Notes: generated by a model from the sequence alone, not told the origin. A stretch of 23,018 nt of DNA from Promethearchaeota archaeon (GCA_030615145.1 JAUWZT010000017.1:1-23018); one strand, 5' to 3'. Shown: positions 7,995 to 15,890, numbered from the stretch's first letter. Numbers and translations are program-made.

Positions 7995-8069
7995 ATGGGG
8001 TCTGTTCTCATAGAAAATATACTTGAATTAGATGTTAATATTATTGCTAGCAGAGATTTAGGTAAATAA
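7995..8069 (+). pseudogene. Displaced C-terminal segment of the DUF1667 gene
   Basis: Immediately after the TAA at 7992-7994, and in the same frame, 24 sense codons run to a second TAA (8067-8069). They encode a peptide containing SVLIENILELDVNIIASRDL, which is the conserved family ending. The first codon is ATG, so it could in principle be re-initiated, but there is no room for a separate ribosome binding site. Simplest reading: a single-base nonsense change (a Lys codon AAA to TAA is plausible) or a sequencing error. Programmed readthrough of TAA would be unusual, because known archaeal recoding uses TGA or TAG. Confidence 0.7.
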
Positions 8070-8118
8070 CACTGAAAATATTTAGTAATTATCTCAAAAG
8101 AGTTTTGGGGGTATTATA

Positions 8119-8574
8119 ATGGTTGAATTAGATCAAATTTATAAGGTTCACAATAATTTGTATATAGGTGCTTATTGGCCAAGATTAAACTTCGAAAAGT
8201 TTAAAAAAATTGGGATTACGGCTATAGTAAACTTAATGGAAGAAAATTTTTACGACCCGTCGCGCTTAGGATTTGCCTACCTTTACAAAGGGTTTCCCGA
8301 CGATTGGTACCCACCACACAGTTATATAGAAGAGATATTATCCTTTATCGATCAACACTTAAAGGATGGAAAGGTTTTAGTACATTGTGCTATGGGGATT
8401 TCAAGAAGCGGGGGGATTATCGTAGCGTGGATTTTAAAGGAAAACCCCACATGGGGTTGGAACGATGCCATGGACTACATAAATAAATCAAGGCTAATTT
8501 TTCCTGCCGTTGAAATAAGAGAGTCAGTACTCGATTATTTTGAATCTTTAGAAGGAGAAAGAAGAATATTTTGA
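8119..8574 (+). CDS. Dual-specificity-type protein phosphatase
   Basis: 151 aa, one compact cysteine-dependent phosphatase domain. The signature HCAMGISRSG at 89-98 gives nucleophile Cys90 and phosphate-binding Arg96. The likely general-acid loop is FPDDWYPP (59-66, Asp61 or Asp62). The N-terminal LYIGAYWPR and GITAIVNLME strands match the DSP fold. It should dephosphorylate phospho-Ser/Thr/Tyr proteins or another phosphorylated small substrate, in the cytoplasm. No partner kinase is adjacent. ATG start with GGGGGT 7 bases upstream. It follows the glpA-like operon by 49 bases and may be read through from it or transcribed separately. Confidence 0.88.
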   Translation: MVELDQIYKVHNNLYIGAYWPRLNFEKFKKIGITAIVNLMEENFYDPSRLGFAYLYKGFPDDWYPPHSYIEEILSFIDQHLKDGKVLVHCAMGISRSGGIIVAWILKENPTWGWNDAMDYINKSRLIFPAVEIRESVLDYFESLEGERRIF

Positions 8575-8622
8575 TAATAAATATTGAAAAGAAATTGAAA
8601 TCTTAATTTTCCAACCTGAGTT

Positions 8623-8672
8623 GAAAAAATCTTATTAATTTTTTATTAATTTTTATCTTTTTCCATAAATTT
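8623..8672 (+). terminator. T-rich stretch after the phosphatase gene
   Basis: Repeated T-runs (TTATTAATTTTTTATTAATTTTTATC) follow the phosphatase stop. Archaeal polymerase terminates at such oligo-T tracts without a hairpin. Position is approximate. Confidence 0.35.
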
Positions 8673-8733
8673 TTATTAACATTCTTAGATCATTAAATTA
8701 ATATTTATCTTATAAAACGATGGAATAATACCT

Positions 8734-9012
8734 ATGCATAAAGATCTAAAATCTGAAAGAATACAAATTTATTTTGATTGTATATGTGGTACCGTATGCT
8801 CAATTTCAGCTCTAATTGGCATATTCTTTTTTACACTACCTGGTGGTATTAAAGATTTTACCTTTTTCGTAATAGGAACTACTTTTTGGTTTGGTTATTT
8901 ATTTCTATCCTTATTTATAATCGGTTTAGGAATTTACACCTATTACCAAGCAAAGAATTTTTCACCAGATGAACCAGTAAGAAAGAAATTGAAAGCTCCT
9001 ATAATAGGCTAA
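8734..9012 (+). CDS. Small two-TM membrane protein, unknown function
   Basis: 92 aa, not recognised. Two hydrophobic helices at about 13-34 (with Cys16, Cys18 and Cys22) and 42-68, joined by a short loop (TLPGGIKD). The N-terminus is short and charged and the C-terminus basic (RKKLKAP), so both ends are probably cytoplasmic. No catalytic motif. Upstream is a 159-base T-rich gap; the ATG has no evident ribosome binding site, but an A/T-rich TTAATATTTATCTTATAAAA lies just ahead. Confidence 0.55.
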   Translation: MHKDLKSERIQIYFDCICGTVCSISALIGIFFFTLPGGIKDFTFFVIGTTFWFGYLFLSLFIIGLGIYTYYQAKNFSPDEPVRKKLKAPIIG

Positions 9013-9154
9013 TTTTTAATTTGTTTTCTTTAATTAACGATTTTTTTAAGACAAGAGATCTTTTTACAAAAATTACAAAAATATTTAATATCAACCTTAG
9101 ATCATTTAATAAAAAATATTATTTCAAAAAAATAACGATTGAGGAGATGTTTAA

Positions 9155-9490
9155 TTGTCTGAATTTGAAGAAAAAATATTGAATTTACTAGAAAAAATAG
9201 ATGAAAAACTTGATAAACTTTTAGATACCAAAAAATCTGGAGGCGTAGAAACGAAAGCAGTAGTTTCAACAGGGGAAGGATATGTTAAACCTTCTGCTGT
9301 AGTTGAAAAGCAAGAGGAAGAACAAAAGGCTATAGAGAAGCCACCAGTTGAAGGGAGAAGGGTTTGTCCAGCTTGTGGGGGGACTGCATTTAACACTGAA
9401 GAAGATAGAACTCAAGTACTATTCCAACAAGGTGGAATGAAGATATATGCGAAAAAATATATCTGCAAAAGTTGTGGAACTGAAGTTTAA
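9155..9490 (+). CDS. Short coiled-coil protein with C-terminal zinc ribbon
   Basis: 111 aa. Residues 1-25 form an amphipathic helix with a regular Leu/Ile pattern (EEKILNLLEKIDEKLDKLL), followed by a low-complexity linker (26-66). The C-terminal zinc ribbon has VCPAC then ICKSCG (Cys knuckles about residues 71/74 and 104/107), introduced by EGRR and ending in YAKKY before the second knuckle. This ribbon is very like the tail of the gelsolin protein at 14874-15890. Ribbons of this TFIIS-like type bind zinc and often contact protein or nucleic acid; the partner is unknown. Start is TTG at 9155, supported by GAGGAG 8 bases upstream; the ATG at 9147 is in another frame. Confidence 0.75.
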   Translation: MSEFEEKILNLLEKIDEKLDKLLDTKKSGGVETKAVVSTGEGYVKPSAVVEKQEEEQKAIEKPPVEGRRVCPACGGTAFNTEEDRTQVLFQQGGMKIYAKKYICKSCGTEV

Positions 9491-9507
9491 TTCTAAATTA
9501 AAACAAT

Positions 9508-9530
9508 CTTTTTTTAATCTCTTTTTATTT
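9508..9530 (+). terminator. Oligo-T tract after the zinc-ribbon gene
   Basis: Two T-runs (CTTTTTTTAATCTCTTTTT) about 20 bases past the stop, the usual archaeal termination signal. No hairpin is needed or seen. Confidence 0.4.
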
Positions 9531-9696
9531 ATTTAAATCTATGAAATCTTTCTTACTTGTCAAAAAACTATCGCTTTTTTACGATGGTTTCTTTTGGTTA
9601 TCTTTTTAATTCTAAGACAACTAAATGATAATAGTTCATAATAAGTCATATATCACATCAAGGTGAAATAAAATCCCTCCAATAAGAGTAAAAAAT

Positions 9697-10761
9697 TTGC
9701 TCAGATATATTCGAAATTTCACCCTGAACAAATTCACTAATAAAAAAGTACCATATTCAGCACAAATTGAACTTACGCTAAGGTGTAATGCGATTTGTCC
9801 TTTTTGTTCAATTCATTTGATACCAAAACACCTTAAATCTAATGAGATGACTACACACCAGATAAAATTGTTAATTGATCAAATATCTGAATTGGGGGTT
9901 AACGCGCTTTCTTTTACCGGAGGCGAACCAACGCTAAGGAAAGATCTTCCAGAATTAGTCTATCACGCGGGAGTTATTCACGATTTTATGAATGGAATCG
10001 CGACAAATGGATATTTAATGCCTCAATTATTAAAGGAAAAAAGTAGGTTAGATGGCTTAGATTACATATTACTTTCTCTCGATTACCCTACAGCAGAATT
10101 ACACGATAAAATGCGAGGAATTAAAGTTTTTGATAGAGTTATGGAAACGATAACCTTATCAAATAAAAGAGACATAAGCGTTATAATTAGCACCGTTGTT
10201 ATGAAAGACAACATACAATTTCTTGAAAACATCTGCGAATTGGCCGAAAACCTAAATTGTTCCATAGAATTATTTCCGTGCGAAGATATCATAAGAGATC
10301 ATCGAAATTTTCAATATAAAATTAATAACATAGAAGATCTGATCCCCGATCTTTCAGTTTGGGCAAAATTACTTCATTCTTTAAGATCTAAATATAAAAA
10401 TATCTTAACCGACCCTATTAGTATTAATGTTGTAGAAAAGGGAGGCTTTGGGGGGGCTCCAGAATATTATCAAACGAGTTTGCGATGTCACGTAGCAGAA
10501 GCTTATTTATTTGTGAGGTACGATGGTTTCATAGATTACCCATGCAAAATTCACCCTGTAAAAAGCTTTAACGCACTAAAAGAGACTATTAATAACATCT
10601 ATTACTCAAGTGAAGTAAGAGAAATAATGAAGCAGCACGACACCTATGATTTTTGTGATAAGTGTCGTTTGGGATGTGCTATTGCCTCAAGTCTCCCAAC
10701 AACATGGAAAACATTATACGCTAAATATATTCAAGGTTATCTGAAAGGAAATTTAAGATAA
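9697..10761 (+). CDS. Radical SAM protein with SPASM-like C-terminal cysteines
   Basis: 354 aa. The radical SAM [4Fe-4S] motif is Cys30-x3-Cys34-x2-Cys37 (CNAICPFC), followed by FTGGEPTLR (73-81) for SAM binding and LSLD (127-130), consistent with a TIM-barrel core. The C-terminal part has Cys264, Cys283 and the cluster Cys320-x2-Cys323-x3-Cys327, suggesting one auxiliary Fe-S cluster of SPASM/twitch type. Such proteins modify peptides, cofactors or lipids; the substrate cannot be told here and no short precursor peptide is seen nearby. Start is taken as TTG at 9697, but there is no ribosome binding site in front of it. A strong AAGGTGA lies at 9660-9666, spaced 6 bases from an in-frame ATC at 9673, so a start 8 codons earlier is possible. 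Confidence 0.85.
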   Translation: MLRYIRNFTLNKFTNKKVPYSAQIELTLRCNAICPFCSIHLIPKHLKSNEMTTHQIKLLIDQISELGVNALSFTGGEPTLRKDLPELVYHAGVIHDFMNGIATNGYLMPQLLKEKSRLDGLDYILLSLDYPTAELHDKMRGIKVFDRVMETITLSNKRDISVIISTVVMKDNIQFLENICELAENLNCSIELFPCEDIIRDHRNFQYKINNIEDLIPDLSVWAKLLHSLRSKYKNILTDPISINVVEKGGFGGAPEYYQTSLRCHVAEAYLFVRYDGFIDYPCKIHPVKSFNALKETINNIYYSSEVREIMKQHDTYDFCDKCRLGCAIASSLPTTWKTLYAKYIQGYLKGNLR

Positions 10762-10869
10762 ATAGTTCAAATATTCATCCTTTGCTATTTATAGTATAGA
10801 ATCTTAATTCCTAAATTGATATAATAAAATTTATTTAAAATTGTAATTTTCTTATAATAGTGAGAAATA

Positions 10870-11487
10870 ATGGCAAACGAAGAAATTATTCTTGGAATAA
10901 TGTTTATTACGATCGCAATGATAGGTGTAAGCGAGATTCTTAATAGAATTATGGGCAAAAATGCGGATGTCGCAATAGAACTAAGAGAAAAAGCAAAAAA
11001 CTTACGAGAACGAATGAGAACGGCTCAACTTACTGGAAACGCTCAAATAATGCTAGAACTACAACGAGAATCAATGGAGCTTACAAAATTAATGATGAAA
11101 AAGCAAATGATTCCGTCTTGTGTAAGATGCGTTATTTTTTTAGGGATCCTTGCTGTCCTTGGAACTATATATGCTGGTTATGCGGAAGGACTTCTTCCGT
11201 TTCCAATCTTAATTTTTGGAAATGGATGGTGGGCCGTATATATCTTGTTTTCAATAACTTTTAGCTTAATTCTTTATGGATTTAAGAGATTGTATAGGAA
11301 ACTGACTGGTAAAGAAGTTAAGCGTATTAAACCATCAATATTAGGAATGGCATCATCCAAAGCAGAGGATTCCGAAAGTGTTATTCAGTTGACAAGACAA
11401 ATTAACGAACCAATTCAGGAACCAATTCAGGCACGAAGATATGTCGATGAACAAGAAGATTCTTGGAAAAACCGCATTAAAAAATAA
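10870..11487 (+). CDS. EMC3/TMCO1-like (DUF106) membrane protein insertase, YidC/Oxa1/Get1 superfamily
   Basis: 205 aa. TM1 near the N-terminus (about 5-24), a basic cytosolic coiled coil (about 38-85, KNLRERMRTAQLTGN), TM2 (about 102-124) and TM3 (about 133-153), then a charged tail. This TM-coiled coil-TM-TM order, together with a Met-rich segment before TM2 (MELTKLMMKKQM), is that of archaeal DUF106 proteins, homologous to eukaryotic EMC3 and TMCO1 and distant from YidC and Get1. The family inserts short or tail-anchored helices into the membrane, working at the cytoplasmic face. The C-terminal tail (from about 165) has a small EPIQEPIQ duplication. ATG start; a TATA-like TTTATTTAAAAT is about 35 bases upstream. 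Two C-terminally anchored proteins, possible clients, are in this window. Confidence 0.82.
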   Translation: MANEEIILGIMFITIAMIGVSEILNRIMGKNADVAIELREKAKNLRERMRTAQLTGNAQIMLELQRESMELTKLMMKKQMIPSCVRCVIFLGILAVLGTIYAGYAEGLLPFPILIFGNGWWAVYILFSITFSLILYGFKRLYRKLTGKEVKRIKPSILGMASSKAEDSESVIQLTRQINEPIQEPIQARRYVDEQEDSWKNRIKK

Positions 11488-11542
11488 CTTAAATTGGAAA
11501 ATTAATTTTGAACATTCTACTAATTTTAGATTGATTTAAAAT

Positions 11543-12022
11543 ATGGAAGATCAAAATAACATTAAAAAGCAAATGGCACTCTATTTTATTTTTGCCGCTT
11601 GTATGATTATATTAAACTATATTATTCAAAAGACAAACCAAATTGTTATAGCACCTTTTGTCTGTGGAAGTTTTGGAAGTATAGAGTTTATCCAATTGTT
11701 TTATTGCTCTACTAGCCCATATAATATGCCTGAATTAATAGGCTCGATTGCAGCAGTAGTGATTACGTACATAATTAAATTTTTTCTAGATAAGTATATA
11801 GTTTTCAAAAAATCAAGCTTAAAAATAAAGGAAACTTCACAGGAGTTTTTTAAATACTTTGGATTCGCAATCTTAACAACGATATTAAATATAGGAATTC
11901 AATTTATCTTAACCAACCTTTTCAATGCACCTTTAGAAGTTAGTTTTGTAGTCGCTTTATCTATTGGTTATATTACAAAGTTCTTTCTGGACAGAAAATA
12001 TGTCTTCACAAAAGAATACTAA
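11543..12022 (+). CDS. GtrA-like four-TM membrane protein
   Basis: 159 aa, four hydrophobic helices (about 10-30, 67-85, 106-128, 132-150). Helices 2 and 4 are each followed by nearly the same sequence, KFFLDKYIVF and KFFLDRKYVF, showing the two-fold internal repeat and the terminal aromatic/basic motif of the GtrA family (PF04138). GtrA proteins take part in moving polyprenyl-linked sugars across the membrane or otherwise assist cell-surface glycosylation. No glycosyltransferase is adjacent, so the process is not identified. ATG start directly after an A/T box, no ribosome binding site. Followed by the M48 protease gene after 19 bases. Confidence 0.72.
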   Translation: MEDQNNIKKQMALYFIFAACMIILNYIIQKTNQIVIAPFVCGSFGSIEFIQLFYCSTSPYNMPELIGSIAAVVITYIIKFFLDKYIVFKKSSLKIKETSQEFFKYFGFAILTTILNIGIQFILTNLFNAPLEVSFVVALSIGYITKFFLDRKYVFTKEY

Positions 12023-12041
12023 TATTGGAGGTTACTATATT

Positions 12042-13259
12042 ATGAGCAACAATTCTACCACAAAAAAACCAGGCGTAAACTTCATGCGTTTTTGTACGAT
12101 CAATTTTTTCGCATTCCTTCCAGTTAGTATTGCTGGATCTTTAGCCATAAATTTCATTGGACTCACCTTGAGTTTTGTTCTTGGTGGAGTATTGATTATA
12201 GTGTTGTACATTTTCATTGCACGAATTCTTCTGAAGAGCTCATTGAAGCAAGGTTCGGTTAAACTGATCGGGAAAAGCAAGTTAGGCGTGTCTGTCTATG
12301 AAATAGATGATCAAATCGCAAATGCCTTAGCGGTGGGATTCTGGAAATATTTCGGATATATCATAGTAAGCACGGGACTCATTGGACTTCTTAACGAATT
12401 AGAGTTTTCGGAAATCATAAATCACGAGGATAATCACATCCGCCAAATGCATAACCTCACATTAATGATGCCTGGGATCCTGTCGATTTTTGTTGTGTTC
12501 TCTATTGTATCAATAGCATTATACACACTTATTATATTCGTGTTCGCTTATGTGACGATAATGTCAATTGGTTTAATCTTATCACTCACATTGCTCCGAA
12601 ACATTGAGACATTGGCCGATAGTACATCTAATCCCGCCGCACTCAGTAGCGCTCTAATGAAAATGGATGAACACAATAGGACTCTCAGAAAAGTAAAAAA
12701 TAGAGCGACAGGTTCTCACTGGAGACTCTTCTCCACGCATCCCCGTTCTAGTGAGAGACCAAAGAAACCAAGTAAGATTAAGCATGTGTCTGTGGCTGGT
12801 ATGTATGTATCATTCTTGGTTATCATCGGGGTGGCGGTAAGAGTTATAATAAACTCAGAGTTCAACAGCTTTCTCTTAGTATTCACTATATCTCTTATTA
12901 TAATAGTTACAATATTAGGTTCTGGTTTCGTGGTCATTGAATATTTGTTTATATATAATCTAATGGGTGTATTATCTAAACGATTCGGCGTGAAGTCATT
13001 CGACTCGATTAATGCTCTAAATGGTACTATTGCTCTCTTTATTGTTAGTGCAATACCTACAATCGCAGGTATGACGAATCTAGTGATTATGTATGTTTTT
13101 GTTTTTAGTTCCATCGTAGTAGCAGTAATAGTTACTGCCATAGGAACTGAACCTTTTAAAAAAGGTATTCTCGCTTCCGCTCTGGCATGGTTCGTGAGCT
13201 CGGGAATTATAATAATTGCATCTCTGTTATTAATCCAGATCAATCTGCTAGGAGCGTAA
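12042..13259 (+). CDS. HtpX-like M48 family membrane zinc metalloprotease
   Basis: 405 aa from the ATG at 12042, chosen over an upstream frame-open ATG because GGAGGT (12027-12032) precedes it by 9 bases. Zinc-protease motif HEDNH at 128-132 (HExxH), third ligand Glu189 in IETLAD, and STHPRSSERP (231-240) match the M48/HtpX family (HELGH, EYxAD, STHPxxxeR). INALAVG-like ANALAVG (94-100) and STGLIGLL also fit. Two TM helices precede the domain (about 16-62), one pair sits between HExxH and the Glu (about 142-186), and further helices fill 250-405, a long C-terminal membrane region. The family degrades misfolded or surplus membrane proteins. By hand count about 40% G+C over 180 bases, against about 32% in the gene before it. 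Confidence 0.82.
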   Translation: MSNNSTTKKPGVNFMRFCTINFFAFLPVSIAGSLAINFIGLTLSFVLGGVLIIVLYIFIARILLKSSLKQGSVKLIGKSKLGVSVYEIDDQIANALAVGFWKYFGYIIVSTGLIGLLNELEFSEIINHEDNHIRQMHNLTLMMPGILSIFVVFSIVSIALYTLIIFVFAYVTIMSIGLILSLTLLRNIETLADSTSNPAALSSALMKMDEHNRTLRKVKNRATGSHWRLFSTHPRSSERPKKPSKIKHVSVAGMYVSFLVIIGVAVRVIINSEFNSFLLVFTISLIIIVTILGSGFVVIEYLFIYNLMGVLSKRFGVKSFDSINALNGTIALFIVSAIPTIAGMTNLVIMYVFVFSSIVVAVIVTAIGTEPFKKGILASALAWFVSSGIIIIASLLLIQINLLGA

Positions 13260-13534
13260 TAAATGCGTATTTATGATAAATTAATTTCGATTTAATACCT
13301 TCTCTTCAGAAATTAATATCACTTTTTTATTCTAATTTTGTTTAATTATTTGAATATCAAAATCTAATCAATTTTTTTTAAATTTTTATAATATAAATTT
13401 ATGATAGCTATGCTTATCTAAAGTTAATGTAATATAGTTTGGGTTAATTCTGATTAACAATTTTCATTTTACCAAGATTATAATTTTAATTACAACTAGA
13501 AAAATTTAATAGAACAAAAATTGTTTATAATATT

Positions 13535-14812
13535 ATGGCAGAGGAACAGAGAGATCAAAAAGAAGAAGATGCGTCGATGGTAGACGCGTTAAGTTCACTT
13601 GGTTGGATTGAAGAGAAAGATTTGGAAGAGGAAGCTCCCCCTTCCGAAGAAGAAAAGCTCACAGAGCAATTGAATCTCTTTATAGAACAGAATAAACAAC
13701 TAAACGAAGAAATCAGTAAGCTTAAAGAAGAAAACGAAAGTCTTAAGATTTCATCTGATGCTCTTTCTCAAGAAAAAGAAAAAGCCCTTCAATTGACTAA
13801 TGAAACCAATTCCACAATAGAAGACCTCCTTCAAATAGTTGTTCAAAAAGATAAAGTTATAAATGAGCTCGAATCAAAAATTCAGTTATTAAGCGAAGTC
13901 ACAATAAAGGATTCAGAGATAAGCAGTTCAATCGAGAGTAAAGAACAAGAAATTGAAACGCTAAAATCTCAGTTAGGAGATAAAAACCAACAAATTCAAG
14001 AATTAGATTTCTCAAGTAAAGAAAAAAATCAAACTATTCAAGATCAAACTAACAAGATTAACGAGATAAATAACGTTATTAGCGATCAAAATCAGAAAAT
14101 TCAAAACCTTACTTCAGAATTAGAACAATTAAAGTCCGAGGAATCAGCGCATAAAGGGTTAGTTGAACGACTACAAGAAAAAGACAACAAAATTAAAGAA
14201 ATGATGGAACAACTCCAATATTTAGAAAATGATACGGTTCAAAAATCAAAATTCGAAAAAGTCGCGATACTAGTAGAGAAGAAAGACGAAATTATTACTG
14301 AAAAAGAAAAAGAAATCTTTAAACTTGAAAGCTTGCAACAATCTTACAATCAATCGATAAAAGATATGCAACAGAAGCTTGAAACTTTCAGTTTAGTAAA
14401 AAAAGATGTAGAGAAAAAAGAAGAACGGATTAATAATTTAGTGCTAGAGATTGAAAAATTAACTCAAAAAAATATTACAAATGAAGAATTTATCAATCAA
14501 ATTCAAGCGAGACTAGAAGAATCCCAGGAAAAATCTGGCAGCAATGTTGGGAAACTCGAATTAGAAATAATAAATTTAAGAAATGTCATTGACGAACAAA
14601 TAGCCGAAATAAAAGACTTGAGGGAAAATGGAAAAAAATTAAAAGACAAGTTATACGAGACGGAACAGATCGAAGACAGGATTCTAACCGAAATGCAAAA
14701 AGTTAAGGACGAAAAACTGAAGCTTGAATCCAAATACGAAGCCAAAGATAGTGAGATAATAGAGTTAAAGAAAAAAATTAAAGTTATGCGTAGGGATATT
14801 AAAAAATCTTAA
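13535..14812 (+). CDS. Long coiled-coil protein, unknown function
   Basis: 425 aa, acidic N-terminus (1-45) containing a short SSLGWIEEKDL segment, then almost continuous heptad-type coiled coil from about 46 to the C-terminus, very rich in Glu, Lys, Gln and Leu and without Cys, TM segment or globular domain. Coiled coils of this kind resemble SMC arms or tethers by composition only, so no homology should be read into it. It is expected to be an elongated, oligomeric cytoplasmic protein. ATG start, with an A/T box (AAAATTTAAT, about 13500-13509) about 30 bases upstream giving almost no leader. It converges with the gelsolin gene, 61 bases apart, which leaves a possible functional link open. 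Confidence 0.7.
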   Translation: MAEEQRDQKEEDASMVDALSSLGWIEEKDLEEEAPPSEEEKLTEQLNLFIEQNKQLNEEISKLKEENESLKISSDALSQEKEKALQLTNETNSTIEDLLQIVVQKDKVINELESKIQLLSEVTIKDSEISSSIESKEQEIETLKSQLGDKNQQIQELDFSSKEKNQTIQDQTNKINEINNVISDQNQKIQNLTSELEQLKSEESAHKGLVERLQEKDNKIKEMMEQLQYLENDTVQKSKFEKVAILVEKKDEIITEKEKEIFKLESLQQSYNQSIKDMQQKLETFSLVKKDVEKKEERINNLVLEIEKLTQKNITNEEFINQIQARLEESQEKSGSNVGKLELEIINLRNVIDEQIAEIKDLRENGKKLKDKLYETEQIEDRILTEMQKVKDEKLKLESKYEAKDSEIIELKKKIKVMRRDIKKS

Positions 14813-14837
14813 ACCTTTTAAAATTCTTATTGCAAAA

Positions 14838-14857
14838 TTAAAAAAAGATAAAAAAAT
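14838..14857 (-). terminator. Oligo-T terminator of the gelsolin gene
   Basis: On the minus strand the sequence after the stop at 14874 reads T7-ATC-T7 in the 61-base gap between two convergent genes, a typical archaeal oligo-T signal. Confidence 0.5.
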
Positions 14858-14873
14858 TGAATCAAATTCGTGC

Positions 14874-15890
14874 TTATTTTTCACGCCACTCTTGACCACA
14901 CTCTCCGCAACGGTATTTTTTACCGTATACTCGCGGATAGTCCAAAATTATGTTGCTCTTGTCAACGGTTTCGTGAAGCATCATCTTATTTTCGTTACTA
15001 CATTTTGGACATTTTCTACGTCCTTCAGGTTTTTCAACGGTTAAAATAGAATCGTCAACTCGTCCAGGGATTCCAGGACTGGCACTAGAGGCACTTTCTG
15101 CCTTAATTTGGGCGATATCTGCTTTTATTTCGTCAGGCGTGACCTCTTTAACTTCTGATTTGAGTTCTGGTTGAATTTCTGCTGCGGCTTTATCGGCTTC
15201 TGTTTCGGGTTCCAACACTGATTCCGCTCTTAATTGGACGGCGTCCGATTCTTTGTAATCAACCCCTCTATCTATCGCTGCGAGAAACTCGCTATCGTCC
15301 CCTTCTTCAAAGATTTTTTCATTTTGGGCACCAGCTCTCTCAGCATCAATGTGTCTAGCCCATTGACCCGCTTTAACTTTTTCTTTTACATTGCACGTAC
15401 TTCCTTGCCAGATGTAAACTTTATTACCTAAATCAGCAATAAAACAATCTTCTGATTCTAAAGAATCTTTAGCGAATGGGACTTGAATCATTTTCATAGT
15501 GTTAATCCCATCAAACTCTTCAGCCGAAACGCGATATAAAACATTCTTCCATTCTGAGAATCCAGCAAAATCCCCCGTAGATACATCTTTGAGAAGAGTT
15601 TTTGCGTAATTCTTCTCAACAACCTTCATAGCGCCCATAGAATTTATTGATTTCATAAAATCAGATGTTTCTTGATTTTGGTCAATAGTTATTATTTTTG
15701 CTGCTCCACCCCGTTGTTGGTCTAAAGTTCGAGCTTGTGCGGCCCCAGCTGTCTTTTCATCTACGCTACATTTACTTCCTATCCACACGTAAATTGTTTT
15801 ATCGTCGTCCACTATATATGTGTCTCCTGTACTAAACACTGGTTTCTTAACAAGAACTAAACTACCTTGATCTACTAAATATAATTTCAA
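14874..15890 (-). CDS. Two-repeat gelsolin-domain protein with C-terminal zinc ribbon
   Basis: 338 aa. Two gelsolin-like repeats at about 1-85 and 116-208; each has the YxWxG core strand (IYVWIGSKCSVDEK and VYIWQGSTCNVKEK) followed by a helix (AQARTLDQQRGG and WARHIDAERAGA). A low-complexity Ala/Glu linker (209-290) leads to a TFIIS-like zinc ribbon with Cys294, Cys297, Cys328 and Cys331. Asgard two-domain gelsolins are known to bind, sever or bundle actin in a calcium-dependent way; the ribbon is an addition whose target is unknown. No actin gene is in the window. Start is TTG at 15890: a TTG five codons earlier (15905) lies inside the GAGGAG ribosome binding site (15897-15902), which is correctly spaced (7 bases) only for the later one. 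Confidence 0.87.
   Translation of the reverse strand: MKLYLVDQGSLVLVKKPVFSTGDTYIVDDDKTIYVWIGSKCSVDEKTAGAAQARTLDQQRGGAAKIITIDQNQETSDFMKSINSMGAMKVVEKNYAKTLLKDVSTGDFAGFSEWKNVLYRVSAEEFDGINTMKMIQVPFAKDSLESEDCFIADLGNKVYIWQGSTCNVKEKVKAGQWARHIDAERAGAQNEKIFEEGDDSEFLAAIDRGVDYKESDAVQLRAESVLEPETEADKAAAEIQPELKSEVKEVTPDEIKADIAQIKAESASSASPGIPGRVDDSILTVEKPEGRRKCPKCSNENKMMLHETVDKSNIILDYPRVYGKKYRCGECGQEWREK

Noticed and set aside
8304..8486. Overlapping plus-strand frame inside the phosphatase gene
   Set aside because: Lies in another frame of a gene with an intact catalytic motif; no ribosome binding site or domain of its own.
11964..12041. 26-codon upstream extension of the M48 protease beginning within the GtrA-like gene
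   Set aside because: It overlaps the GtrA end in another frame, and GGAGGT is ideally placed for the ATG at 12042.
12716..13243. 175-residue minus-strand frame inside the M48 gene
   Set aside because: Antisense of the membrane-rich part of a well-supported protease gene; no start signal or domain.
13260..13534. 275-base gap checked for an RNA gene or repeat
   Set aside because: Only A/T-rich sequence with promoter-like boxes near its right end; no repeat, hairpin or open frame that can be supported.
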